Origin: Rhodeus uyekii
Lineage: Eukaryota; Chordata; Actinopteri; Cypriniformes; Acheilognathidae
Assembly: GCA_037043235.1 (NCBI GenBank)
Contig: JAWRVZ010000132.1
Coordinates: 1,376,001-1,440,000, forward strand
Direction: 5' to 3'
Length of the DNA stretch: 64,000 nucleotides
Below, piece by piece: positions 22,991 to 35,984 of the stretch (within the stretch, counting starts at the first letter, position 1; every line of letters begins with the position of its first letter). The position numbers were made by a program, and so were the translations under genes. The notes beneath the pieces are model-generated. The model was not told the DNA's origin. It was given only the letters and a program-made list of their open reading frames with translations, and did not search any database.

Positions 22991-25350
22991 TAATATAGTT
23001 ATCTTTTTATTTTTGGTGTGAATGTATGCATTTTTGTGTTCATTATGACCTCATATTCTAGATAGCAGTCCCCTTATTAAATAAAAATGTAAATTTAATT
23101 TGTTTGTTATTCCAAATAGAGAGGAAAACACAATTTGAGAAGCTCCCAGATATTTTAAGCCAACACGAGCATTCCTCGAGGAGCTCAGTTCAAGGCTAAA
23201 GTCCAAGTAAATGTGGCAAGTCTGTGATTATTTCCAAATCAAGGTCAGTTCGGCAGGGCTTCTGGGAGAGTGTCTATGCGCACGGCCCTTGAGTGGCACT
23301 CGTTTGCGAATTGAGTGGAAAAGCGCTAGTTGCTGAGTTCGCAGTCGAGCAGAGTTATTATTGTCATTATTTGGTGTCAGGTGCAGTTCTGTAGCTACAA
23401 GAAAGCCGCAACGACAGACGAACTTAGCATAAAAAAACAGCTTTTATCTGACAGACGAGGACTCGCACTTGAGAAATTAGGCAGGTCTTCATGGTACGTG
23501 TGTTTTGGCCTGTCTGCACAGACAAAAAACCCTCGCAGTTTTGACACTACTGGATTTTTCTTTGTCCAAATCACTTCTTTTAGTTATTCCCCCAGGTAGC
23601 ATCGCCACCCCTGCCCAGATCACAATAACAAGCAGAGGTGATATTGTGCCTGAGAGGAAATAAAACATTAACATTTCACTCTCCCTGCGCTGCTCCCAAT
23701 GAGTCTAATTAAGAGAGGGAAGCTGGTGATAAATACTGCAGGGTTCGTTAAAAACAGCCTGACTCAGCAGACGGTCATGGCGGTTTGGAGCTGTGCTTTT
23801 GACGCTTGGGTAAAACTGCCAGCCACGGGGACAAAAACCAGCCACAGTGCAACGGGGGGCTTGCAAGCCTACAGACAGTGCCCAAGGGCACAATGTGTGT
23901 GTGTGTGTGTGTGTGTGTGACAGCGAGAACGAGAGAGAAAGGGAAAGAATCATGGATTATTGTCAGTATTGTGCAGGCTTGCCACATCCTGAATACTGTA
24001 ATGTCATACTTGTCAACGAGAAGAAAAAATGTTTCTATTCATTCGCCAGCTACATATCTAATTAGCCCATCACAAGCGTGACTGCACTCCGGGACTCAAT
24101 GCTAAGTTCATTACGAAAATGGATTCGCGATAGTTGAGGTGCTGGTTTGTGCTGGCAGAGAAGTGAAACATAGCGCACAATGATCCACAAAAACAGTCTG
24201 GAACAAGGAAACGTGCTGTGATGGTGCTACGATGCACGACTTTTTAATGGCCGCAATCAAATTACCAATGTACATCAAATGAAAACGCACACATTTACAT
24301 GTTTTGATTATTAACCAAACGTTTTTTTTGTATACTATAAGAGTTCGAGGTGATGATTTCTTTCTGAAACAAAACTGACACCATGTCCTAACCAGAAAAA
24401 GCGATACATAAGACAATTCGTCAGTTGTTTGGTTAATTGTTTTCTGGGTGACAATGCCCACATCCAAACCGCACTGGTCCAAAATCCAGAAATGTACAGA
24501 ATATCAACCATCAGATACATTCTGATCAGGACTGTGTAAAATGTAGAATTTAAAGTGAGACAATCTGCATAGGAATTGAATTGGAATTGAATAAGAATTA
24601 TTAGTATAAGAATTTAATTGTCCACACACTACAGGAGGTTCAAATTTGGAGGCCAGGAATTAAATTCTGTGTAATAAGTTTCTGGACCATTAATCTGTCT
24701 GTAAGGCCAATACAACCTTCAAACAAGACTTTTTGAACTTATATTTTAAATTTTCAGTTTAAAGTTTTCTTGACAAACTTTATTTTTTCTAGTTGAAAGT
24801 GACATTTATAGGGGTTACATGGCTTTCTTTGAATTTCAATAATAGTTACTTTTTGCAAACTCAATTTTAATTCAGGAACTGACATGGAATTTAAAAACAA
24901 ATTTGGCTGTGATACTGTTGCTTCACCTAAAACTTCAATTTTGAAATGCCATCAAATGGTATTTGTAATTTGATGTATTTCTACGATTTGCGCATGGAAC
25001 TTTGCGTGGTTTTTGGTTTTATTGATTGGGAATTATATGAAATGTGAAAAACATAGGTGGTTGGCTGAAAGAAGAATAATTTTAGAAGCATAGTGTGTTA
25101 AATAAATAAATAATTGCTTTTCTTAAAGCTGGAAATGTCTTTGGTTAGGACAGTGGTAAACTAAAACACTTTTCAGTTGTGGTAGGACGGTTCAAAATCT
25201 TCACAGTCCACAACCTTCAGTTGAGCTTCCACTCTGTACCCAATGGCTTTGAACCCTATGTGACATGGCAGAAGAAAATCACATAGGAATAGAAAGCCAT
25301 AAAACACAGCAGTGACCAAGTGAGACCGCCAAGACACTCCAGCCATGCCA
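22990..25350. other. Non-repetitive stretch with CNE-like islands
   Basis: Islands at 23.13-23.40 and 23.58-24.10 kb are unique-looking and GC-balanced. From 24.54 to 25.10 kb the DNA is AT-rich with 'gaattggaattgaataagaatt' motifs. The 123-aa minus ORF at 24111-24482 has no recognisable domain. Confidence 0.35.
23894..23919. repeat. (TG)n microsatellite
   Basis: About 13 TG units; the H/T and C/V runs in overlapping ORFs come from it. Confidence 0.95.
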
Positions 25351-25351
25351 T

Positions 25352-25383
25352 CTTCCTTCCTTCCTTCCTTCCTTCCTTCCTCC
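25352..25383. repeat. (CTTC)n microsatellite
   Basis: About eight tetranucleotide units. Confidence 0.95.
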
Positions 25384-25904
25384 CGACCTACATCTTCCCC
25401 ACCTCAGAAGCCCTCCGGAGAGACTCTCAATCACTCTGTGTGTGGCACTGACAAGTCGGCTGAACGGACCAGTGCTCCCACAATCCCTCAGCATCGGCCT
25501 GTCTACCGCAGAGAGGAACTACAGTGTGGTTTTAGCTAGATGTGGCGGCATCAGATAGGACCACGGGCTGGAGCGCTGACAGGAAGACCATAAGCACAAG
25601 CTGCAAAACATGAAGAGTGAAGCGTCTGATATCTGATATCCTTAGAGAAAGTGACTCCCTGAATGTCAATTCCTCAGGGAGAGCTTTATACTTCCTGACA
25701 GATAGGAAGGTCTACATATTCTCTGTTCAGCTTGGCTTTGTTTTTGCTTCCTTTTTAAGAGAAGTTGCACTTATGAGGCAGAAAATATAAATCCTATAAT
25801 AAATTGTTAACCATCATAATTGGGATGACTCAACTCACCGCTAGCAACAAGCATCAGCATTTCATTACTGCCTGGTTGTTTGATTCTAAAGCACAATGAC
25901 CTTG
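25384..25904. other. No gene seen
   Basis: Unique-looking DNA with short ORFs only. Confidence 0.35.
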
Positions 25905-26172
25905 TTTTAGCTTTTCAGAAGACTTGAGAACTGTAGAATTAGACCTAGTTTTCTATTGAAGTACCGTGAATCTATTTTACTTTGCATTTTTGATTTAAAT
26001 GTAACAATTAAAATAGAATTTGAGAGGACTGTTTGAAAGGATGTTTCATAGGTGTTGCGAATTAATACAATTTTGACAAAGACAAAAGAAATACGTATAT
26101 TTTCGTTCAAATAAATGCAGCTTTGGTGAACATAAAAATAATGTCAGTCTTAAACTTTTGAACAGTAGTATA
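25905..26172 (-). mobile_element. Degenerate CACTACCGTTCAAAAG-family repeat
   Basis: In reverse it begins 'tactactgttcaaaagtttaag' and shortly after reads 'ttcaccaaagctgcatttatttga', the first blocks of the family. The rest is decayed. Confidence 0.45.
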
Positions 26173-26194
26173 GATAGATAGATGGATAGATAGT
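26171..26194. repeat. (GATA)n microsatellite, short
   Basis: tagatagatagatggatagatag: about five units with one variant, beside the repeat end. Confidence 0.8.
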
Positions 26195-27675
26195 TAATCC
26201 TCATTTCCTATTCAGCATGGGAGTTCCTTCTGACTTTGTGAGCTCCACAGAAAGACAGAACGAAGAAAAAAACAGAATTAAGTCCTTCCCTGCCTTCAAC
26301 ATCCTGGGGGAGATAGGTTTGTGCGGAAGGGGGATCCTAAGCTGATTTGTGCTGTTATCAAGATCTCTGTGGCAACAGACAGTCGTCTTATTTATTTATT
26401 TCCCATGAAGACAGAAAGATAAGCCATGGTTTTCCAGCCGTGGATGCGAGGGACAAAATCCGACAGCTAATCCTAACGGTCAACAGAGAAACAAAGTTTG
26501 ACCACAAGCCTATTACTGTTGTCTTTCTCTATAATTTAAAGCCATCCATCTGATCCCAGAGCTCTCCATCTCTCCGGGAACGTGGGCTAAAGGGCACCCG
26601 GGAACGATGTGATATACAGTTATGGGTCGGCTGTGATAAATTTTATTACCCTCTTTCTAGCCACTGATCAAATTCCGGCGTGAACAGCATCATGTTTCGA
26701 TCAGGTTATCGGTCGTTTCGAAAAAGATCCACAGAGAGGGCGATTGATTGGTTTTGTCTTGTGTGCGTCAGTCCTTTCAAAATGCAATGAGGGGGAACGA
26801 ACAAGCAAACAAAAAGAAGTCAATCTCTCTCCTTCCGCAGATCTATTTGGCTGGTGAAGAATGAAATGGACGGCGGCCAGAAAAGCACCCTGAGAAAGCG
26901 TCTGGTTAAAAAGTGAGGGAGAGGGCCATTGATCAGTGGCGCAGATCTGTCTCAAATCTGTCGGAAAAAAGAAAGAGCGATGGAAAGGAAGATAGGGGAA
27001 GGGGAGAGGAGAAATGAGTCATACTCCTTCTCAAAAAAACAACAAAAAAATTTATAATGAAAAGCCACACTGTTTGCAAATGCACTGAGGCGGTAAGTTC
27101 CCTTCCTCTGAGTGTGTATTAAGGTTAAGAAAACTCTGGAAATTCAGTCGACAAGCTCTTGAATTCACTTTTCTGCAAAATAGACACAGATAAAAGTATT
27201 TGGGAATCCACAGGCTTCTTCTGCTTTCCGCACAGGGGTATTGTCTCCTGGAATAGCACTACCGTCTCATCGTCAACAGCAATGACTTGACAAAATTAGA
27301 ACATTTTACTGACGAAAACCCTACAAGCTATAGTGACTTCTAGAATAAATGAGTATAAAACATACAATTTAGTGGCTTTCCAAGAGCCATCTGAAAAAAA
27401 ACTATTATTAATTACATTCAGATCTGGTAGAAATAGTGTTTTATGCCACATTTGCAATTTTTCAGTGCAAAAAAACCTACTTCAGAAAACAATTTGTATG
27501 ATATGCAATGAAAACCGTCTTATTGAAGGGGAAAACAGACCTTTCCTCAAGCTGTGATGTGTGTTCCTGGATCATATGCTGGGACGCACATCTTCTCTTC
27601 CGCAAGCCTCCAAAAAACTACACCAATTCCTCTCTAAATTCAGGGTTTTCTAAGAAAACGCAACACTGTTTCCTC
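26195..27675. other. Non-repetitive stretch, no gene recognised
   Basis: GC-balanced 26.35-27.0 kb segment may be conserved non-coding DNA; no domain in its ORFs. Confidence 0.35.
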
Positions 27676-27679
27676 CCAG

Positions 27680-27712
27680 CCACCTCCCAAACCTCCATCT
27701 CACCATCCACAG
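27680..27712 (+). other. Candidate 33-nt microexon
   Basis: Bounded by an acceptor (ctgtttcctcccag) and a full-consensus donor (CACAG followed by gtgagt). Length is a multiple of three. All three frames are open; one gives TSQTSISPST, a Ser/Thr/Pro linker-like stretch. Its strand is opposite to the minus-strand exon candidates. Only RNA data could confirm it. Confidence 0.2.
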
Positions 27713-28049
27713 GTGAGTACGGACAGCTGGCCAACCCCTCCCTCTTGGCCTGGGTGAAAAATGGAAGACTGGGATTGGGGGGATTGGGGGGGTAGGAAAA
27801 AAGCTTGGTTGTTCAAACACAAAAAGCTGGGCAGGGAAAGAGGGACAGAAGCCGGACAGAGGCAGTGTTTGTAGAGGTGGTATCTCGCTGAGGCATTTGA
27901 GGCACCAGGGGGGCCAGGTATTACTATCCATCACTGCCCTCAGCCCTCTCACGCTGGGTCCTGGCCCCTGTAACAAAGCCTCCATTCAAGACACTTACAG
28001 CGCCGTTTTTTTACCCTTTCTTCTCTTTTTTCCCTTCCTTTTTTTTCAG

Positions 28050-28136
28050 AGGAAGAGAGCCCAACCAAACCGCTCTTTGTGAAGGCCACCGGTGGTCAAA
28101 AATAGCATTGTTAACGAGCGCTACCTGTCCGTCTAG
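28050..28136 (+). other. Candidate 87-nt exon after a very strong acceptor
   Basis: A nearly pure pyrimidine tract of about 40 bases ends in ttttttttcag. A weaker donor (CTAG then gttaag) follows 87 nt later. One frame stays open for 28 codons. No recognisable protein; may be fortuitous. Confidence 0.15.
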
Positions 28137-28139
28137 GTT

Positions 28140-29940
28140 AAGTCCATGAAGTGGCAGCAAATAAGAAGCCACGGGGTGCAATGTCCTCTTTCAGATCTGA
28201 CCTTAAAAACACAAAACTGTATTTTATGCTCCTTTAGCGTAACTGCACTCGACAGCTCTCTCTAGAGGAAGACGAGAGAAATTCAGATGCTCTCTAAAAT
28301 GAACAGGGCTTTGTTGCTATGTTTTGTTTCTTATGTAGCACACACACATTTTACTGAGGCAGCTTATTTATCCCAGCACTATAATTCTGCTGTGGCAACC
28401 TGCAGTTTAATGTCTACCTCAAAGGAGCAATAGACAATCTCTTACATTCAAATTCAACTTGGTTCCTCCTCACTCAGAACTATGATATATCCCACTCTAT
28501 GATAGTTCTGGGTCGGGTATAAGATTTATTATGTATATAATGTTTAGCTAAATTATCATACATGCATGTATCTACGTATGTGTTTATTGCCCACCTTTAG
28601 TTCTCGCCTAGGTTTTAATGACAATATATATTCAACAATATTATAGTTAATATTAGGTTTAATAATGTTTAATAATATTGATGTAATAATGTACAAAGTT
28701 ATATATTACATTTTAAATTATAATGTATTAATTAACTCAACAATTGATCACCACGGATAAAATATTATAAAGAAAATCTGAAAAAAAACTATATCTATAA
28801 AGTTATAAAGTTTATATTTTTATAAAACATTTGAAAGCATGTAAAACTTGGATTAACAATGATTGACATCTTTTGGAAATACTTTGGAAATCTATAAACA
28901 TTTTTCCCACAGATCTTTGAATCAGAAATTTAATTTCATGACAAGCAGGTCTTATCACAATATTTAATAAACCACATATATTAAATTAAACTTACACATA
29001 CACACAAACATAATTCAGTCATGAAACTTTTCCAAGCAGCTGATTTTTTTCTCTTAAAACTGACTGCTTTGGCCAATCAATCTGCTTGATCCATCTACAT
29101 AACCTATTTATTTCTGTCCGAACTCGCTCAACTCAGTGCAGCGCACCATAGGAATTTTCCTCGCCCTCCACCATCCCCAGCACCACCTGCCTAAATCTGC
29201 TAATCTTACTTTCCAACCAGCAGCTCGTATTCTATTCATTGTATTTATGTGCATATTTCGGCAGTAGCCTTCACTTACGCAGCAGCAAGATCTACTATTC
29301 TACATCAATTCTTATCAATAAATGCTGTTTAAATCTATTCCGAGAGTGGTCATGATATATTTATATTTACTGTGTTTGATGATGTAACCAGTCCTAGTCA
29401 GAACCTACAAGAAAAGTGTTACTAGCACAAATCGCAAAACTGCTGGGCCACCATAACCTTGCTGAGCAGCACTAGGATATAGCAAATTGATCTTTCACAG
29501 GATTAAGCAGAGTGGGGAATGAAAGAGAGATAGGCAGCATGAGAGAGAGAGAGAGAGAGAGAGAGGGGACTCTCTTATTTGGTCTTTGTGCTGCCCAGCA
29601 CTACAGAGCAGCTGCCTTCAGCATGAGCTCTTTTGAGATGTGCACAACCCTATTGATAAAACGGCATGTAATTATATACACACTTCTTATAGAACGGCTT
29701 AACCGCTACTCCTTAATAGTCACAACATAATTATACAGTCCCATTTATCAGGCTCACTAATCATATGGAAAGATCCTGGCCCACATAGTAAAGCTCTCCG
29801 CAGAGAGCGCATTCAAAACGAGAAATCTGAGCGGCCTCTTGAAATGAGGAACTCAAAGGGAGGAAAATGTGGACATAAGCCTATTTCTGCCTCCTGTGGA
29901 GGCTGTCTGAGATGCTAGATCTGATCTGTCTTAAATAAAA
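28140..29940. other. AT-rich stretch, no gene seen
   Basis: The part from 28.5 to 29.0 kb is very AT-rich with 'taatattat' repeats. The rest is unique-looking. Confidence 0.35.
29541..29565. repeat. (GA)n microsatellite
   Basis: About 12 GA units. Confidence 0.95.
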
Positions 29941-29949
29941 ATAGTGCTT

Positions 29950-30310
29950 CGAGGGTAAGTGATGTTGTACTTTGCTCCTGGAGGATTCTCTTCAAGTAAC
30001 CAGGTACAAAACCAAGCAGCGTAACCAGGTAAGAAAAGGTCACAACGCTTTTACAGAGATGCCACAGACTCAGAGTTTCACTAGACGACCGGTGAAGCCA
30101 AACCGGATGTGAAGGGGGGAGGTGAGTATAAAAGGAGGTCTGTATTCGTGAGTAATTCAGAGATATCTCTGATCACTACAGGACTCTATGGAATGCTTGA
30201 TTCTCCCTAAACGCTGTGCTCTTGTTTTAACTCAAATAAATAGCTCTCGTCCATTTTTTGGTTAAGTAGCTCTAATAAGTGTGTTTATTTCAAGATTTAG
30301 ATGGCCGGAC
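29950..30310 (+). mobile_element. Possible solo LTR
   Basis: GTGAGTATAAAAGGAGG contains a TATA box. About 110 bases downstream CAAATAAATAGCTC supplies an AATAAA polyadenylation hexamer, followed by a GT/T-rich stretch. A compact promoter followed by a poly(A) signal is LTR-like. No target duplication or neighbouring internal region was found, so boundaries and class are uncertain. Confidence 0.3.
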
Positions 30311-31735
30311 GTATATTATCCTTTACATGTAACATCGATCTAGTGTCGGTTTGGATTTATGCCAGCAATTTGCCTGGATTCAATGCTAGCGGTCACCACG
30401 GCACAACACAATGCAGTAACTCAGGACATGTAAATTTGAGAGAAACTCACAGAAAACATAAGATGATTGCAGAGGAGCTGTAGTTTCCTGCAAACAGCAG
30501 GTTTTGTAGCTCCTCTGGTTATCATTTCCACACAAATGCTCTATTTGCATAGGGAAAAGATACTGTTACCGGCTCGCTGGATACAGATGGCTCTTGGGAA
30601 CTATAATTCAGAATCAAGCTAATATGCAGCCAGTTCGCAGCAAAGAACCTCTCATCAAGGTCACGAGTTGAGATTCCTATCGCATATTACCGTTTTGTTT
30701 TTGTACACTGTCACTTTATATGGTAATCAAGTTCCCTGGTGAATGCAGAACGCCCTCTTTTTCTCTTCTAACGAGGACATCCTGTCACCCTCTATAAGTT
30801 CGGAGACAGGAAGGTCAAGGTGATATCGAAACGCAACGCAAGGGAATCCGAAGGCACTCTCACCTGCTACCTGTCTGTAATAGGACAAAAAGCTTCAGAA
30901 CTTTTCATTTCCTAGTGTGGGATATTCTGATTGGATCAGCTGTTCAATGGCCCTGAAATCACGATAAGTGCACACTTGTTAGTTAGTTACTAACTAATGG
31001 TTACTTTCCAGATGACATGCATGTGTGTGTGTGTATGAATAAATATAATTATATTTTAATGCACATGTAATATGCATATATCTACCACTCAATAATATAT
31101 GACCATAAATACATAATATTTAAATGTAAATAAATCCAGTTAATGTGTATTTCTACACAGTCAAATATTGCTTTTTTCGTTTTTATTTGAAATTCAGCTA
31201 GCAGAAGGCAAGCGAACGCTTCATAATTGCAATGTCGATGTGAAAAGCTATTAGTTTTGAGATAATAGCCCTGATTTCCTAATGAAATTCAGAGCAGAAG
31301 TAATCGTGAGAAGCAGTAAGTATTTATTATGCTTTGGCATGAGTCGAAACTGCCAATCTGCTTCGTTTGGCAGGACTGCACACTTCACGCGAGGAAATTC
31401 CCCACCAACCGTGGGCGCCGTTAACTACGCAAGTAAACATACTCGTGCATATGCGCGCACAGACGAGAAAACAAGCCACAGCCTCTTATACCAGTTGGTT
31501 CAGAACATCAGTGGGCTCGCAGAATGAAGAGGAGGAAGAGAAAGATGAAAAAAGAGAGATGGGGAGCAAGAACTCTCACTTCTAATCAAGGTAGCCGCCT
31601 TCTCAATCTCTCGCAGCGGGTCCCCAGTGACAAAACACAGCACGCAGCTCAACACTCTCCTTTCACAGAGTACCTGACCTCCCACCAACCACTGTCCTCC
31701 ATTGCATTCAACAATTCTTTCTCTGTTTCTTTCTT
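30311..31735. other. Non-repetitive stretch, no gene recognised
   Basis: Mixed AT-rich and GC-balanced DNA; short ORFs only. Confidence 0.35.
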
Positions 31736-31817
31736 TTTTCTCTCTCTTTCTCTCATTCTTTCTCGCCAGCCCTGCCCCCTGCGCCCTCTCTCTCTCCCTC
31801 TCTCTCTCTCTCTCTCG
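31736..31817. repeat. Pyrimidine tract with (CT)n
   Basis: CT-rich run ending in about 15 CT units. It explains the 132/133-aa ORFs rich in R/E or L/S on both strands. Confidence 0.9.
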
Positions 31818-31859
31818 TGCGAATGGATGGGCTGTTGGCGACTCATTAATCTTGATGCA

Positions 31860-32100
31860 GCACCTGCACTCTGGCCGAGTGGGAGCGTCCGCCGCCAAAT
31901 GTCACATTTCATCGGATTAAATTAGCTTTATCTCTGGCAAATGCCTTCCCCTGCAAGATCGCACTGATTTTTTTCTTCGCACCTCCCAGGCCGGCAGGGG
32001 AGGCATCATCATGTATTCATTCACCTCAGGAACGTTGGCGACGAGTTAGCCTAATTGACGGGAGAGAGTCATTATCGGGAAAACGAGAGAATGGATAAAT
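31860..32100. promoter_or_regulatory. Candidate conserved non-coding element
   Basis: Unique-looking, GC-balanced block with homeodomain-type cores (GGATTAAATTAGC, GCCTAATTGACGG) and 'ggcatcatcatgtattcattc'. No ORF. Enhancer role is inference. Confidence 0.3.
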
Positions 32101-32539
32101 AAAAACGGGGGAGGGAGGCAGCAAAAGGAGGCTGCTGGGCAATGTGCCCCTTTTCCCAGAAATGAGTAAGAGCCAGGGAATGTTAGAGAGTGAATGGGCC
32201 TCAGTATGATCACGCTTCTGTATGCTGGAGAGCTCTCATCATTCAAACGTAGGATGCTCTACTCTCCCCCTCTTTTTTGATATGAGAATAGCAGCTGCTA
32301 TGCAATAGGCAGGGTTCCCTGCCTCAACAACACAATCATTTCATGTTCGCCTGTCAAAAAAACCCCCAAAAAAAACGCAGCTGAACTGAGCTTAAGATGT
32401 CCCCGGCACATTTTGTATATTGTAGTCGTTCACCAAAAACTAGCTTGCGCAAGATAACCAACTGGCTCGTGCATTTCAAGTCGATAAAATACTTGGTATT
32501 TACCATTTCAAGAAATGAAATGATGGTCGAACACAAAAT

Positions 32540-32760
32540 AAAAATTGCCATCGTCACGGTTTAGACACTTTCACGTCGTTCCAAACCCGTTTAACTTCTG
32601 GGGAATGCAAAAAAAATAAGTAAAAACAAATTCCAAAAGCTCTTTAGATATTTAGTGTTTCGCAGAAAGAAAAAAAAAACTCGTACAGAAATGTAACGGC
32701 ACAAGGGTGAGCAAATTATGACAATTTTCATTTTTGGAAGAATGATCTCTTTAACTTGTT
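32540..32760 (+). mobile_element. MITE copy, AGGGATAGTTCAC family
   Basis: 'acgtcgttccaaaccc', 'gtaacggcacaagggtgagc', 'aaattatgacaattttcattt' and 'ggaagaatgatctcttta' follow the family order. Confidence 0.6.
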
Positions 32761-34245
32761 CGGCTCGAAAGCCGAATGACAAAACAGATTGAATGATGGC
32801 TGTCAGAGAGAATGTGCCACGCCCTGAATATGCAGCTGGGCAGAGGAGGTGTAAACAGCGATTGCAAAAGTCACGCCACCCTTCTCAAAGGGCGACGCCC
32901 ACATCAACAGGCTACGGAATGACGTAATGGTTGATTGCCTATGAGAACCAAGATTGCATTTTAAAATAATTTCTAACAATCTTTTATACTCCAGTAGCAG
33001 CAAATCCCGAATGCCACACTTCAGAGTCATCGGAATAACTGCGAAAAGCATCCAGCGAATCGATCACTCGATTCAACCTAATGCACTTTGCATTCAAGCT
33101 AGCATGTCTAGGTCTAAGGAAACGTCTTGAAACCTGTCTTCGGGGTCACTGAGTTCCCTGGAAAACCAAACGAGCGCAGCCAAAGAGTTGAGGAAAGGAC
33201 AATAGGGGACTCTGAGACATTGTTTGAGGCGAGCGATAATCTCTCGGCAGAGTCTGATACTGACAGCGGGGCTGTCAGAGGTGTCATCTTAAGTATCTGA
33301 GCGCGGAGGTGTGGAGGAATTGCCATCTCCGGACACCGGCATCTCAGTGAGACCGCCAGACCCTGTCGCTTCCGAGCTTCCACTCTGCCACTCTCAGTAT
33401 TTTTAACCCAGAAATCACAATTTTTTACTACGCGCTGGCTATTGTTACTGCTGGATCGTATTTTGTGTCATGTAGTGTGCGTAAAACTATTCCTCAACCT
33501 TTTGCAACCCTTTGTTCGTGTAGACAGGCATTCACACGAGAGGACAGGATTCAGAAGACCTGCTGCTTTTGAGACGACAACATATATCGTGCCCTCCGTA
33601 GGTGTCCGTCCCCGCTGCATAGAAGGGATAGATCCAACCGTAATGTGTCTGAACCAATTTAGCTACTGTCAATCGTCTCTCGCAGCATGTGTGTCCGACT
33701 CCCCTCCCCTTCCCTTCGCTCAAACACACACACACAGACACATTATACTTTCCATCTCGAAGCAGCAGGGAAACCCTGAATGTAGAGGGAATCCTGTTTA
33801 GCTGTGAAAAATCCACTTTATGATGTCTTTTGACTCTGCACTTATATACGGTTCCACTTGTTGTCTTATATGAGCTTAAGCTACATTTGCTGACATTTTG
33901 TGTGAAGTAATAAGGAAACCAGTCATTCTTTTGCATTTGCGCCCGTGCAGCAAATGAAGATAAACTTCAGTCGTATATGTTGCCGCATGAAACCCCAATG
34001 GAAACCAAACAACTTAAAAGCATGAATGATAAACTGAGGTCTCTATAGTAATCGAAAGAACAAAGAGGTTTTAATGTGACACTAAAAAAATGGAAAACAG
34101 TAGTAGACGGTCACCGTTACAAGCTGATATAAAGATACAAAAAGTAAGAATTAAATACATTAAAAGTATTTATATATATATACCTATATATTATATTTTT
34201 ATTCTCTTCCCTCTCTATACAAAATACTATATATATATACACATA
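32761..34245. other. Non-repetitive stretch; one purine-rich open frame
   Basis: 33118-33300 (+) is open for 60 codons without ATG and reads Glu/Ser/Asp-rich (EERTIGDSETLFEASDNLS). It has no good acceptor. The overlapping 33114-33383 minus ORF is its shadow or equally accidental. No gene assigned. Confidence 0.3.
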
Positions 34246-34248
34246 GAT

Positions 34249-35335
<1,087 letters not shown>

Positions 35336-35336
35336 C

Positions 35337-35364
<28 letters not shown>
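35336..35364. repeat. (GA)n microsatellite
   Basis: About 14 GA units within a wider purine-rich zone. Confidence 0.95.
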
Positions 35365-35367
<3 letters not shown>

Positions 35368-35536
35368 AGGGAGGGGGATGAGAGAGTGAGAAGTGGATGA
35401 AGGAGAGTGAAAGAGCAAGAGGAGGGAGCCGGAGAGGTTCTGAAGTAGATGGCCAATCAATGTAGAAATCAGTGCGAGAATCTGATGAAACGACCGTGGA
35501 TTAGCGGTCAGCGGCTTTCAGCTACCGAAAGAAGGA

Positions 35537-35558
35537 GGGGGGGGGGGGGGGGGGGGGG
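35537..35558. repeat. Poly(G) tract of 22
   Basis: An uninterrupted G homopolymer in a purine-rich zone. Length may be unreliable in assembly. Confidence 0.9.
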
Positions 35559-35840
35559 TAGTGAAAGTGCCCCAGAGAATGACTTAGAAAGAGGGGGGCG
35601 GTGGTAAAGAAAAGGCTGGGAAAAAGTACAATTCAGTGTGAGAAGGGGTTCCCAGACTTGTCCAAGTTTCTTCAGTGCCTTGGAATGAGCATGAAAGGCC
35701 AATTCGTGGTATACACCTGTTTTTTCCTTCAAATGTGATTTTATGCCTCAATTTAGGAAAATAAATGAAGGAAGGATAATGAATCTATTCTAGCTTTTTT
35801 GCAGATTCACATCAGATCTGTCCCTCATTGTGTCTTACTG

Positions 35841-35971
35841 TTAGGACAGGTTCATCAAGATCTCAGAGTTCACTTTGGCTTTCATCTCGTTGGAGGTCTC
35901 CCTTTCAACAATTCTTCTCTCCAGCATATCCGGATCAGTAAGGCCCAAGTCTTGGGTGTTTGTACCCTCTT
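35841..35971 (-). CDS. Candidate alternative last coding exon
   Basis: On the minus strand a pyrimidine-rich acceptor (cccccttttcc...ttattatctctgag) precedes A35971. The frame reads EGTNTQDLGLTDPDM, LERRIVERETSNEM, KAKVNSEILMNLS and a TAA at 35841-35843. Codon choice is GC-rich at third positions and the composition is charged and soluble, possibly helical. Like the exon at 20252-20391, it begins with two bases that finish a split codon, so either could follow the same donor. A GTAAGA donor lies just past the stop. Not recognised; may be chance. Confidence 0.3.
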
Positions 35972-35984
35972 CTCAGAGATAATA

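Noticed and set aside
24111..24482. 123-aa minus-strand ORF as a gene
   Set aside because: No recognisable domain and no start or splice context; length is within chance expectation for 64 kb.
31500..31925. 132/133-aa ORFs on both strands
   Set aside because: They run through a CT/GA tract; open frames on both strands at once are typical of low complexity.
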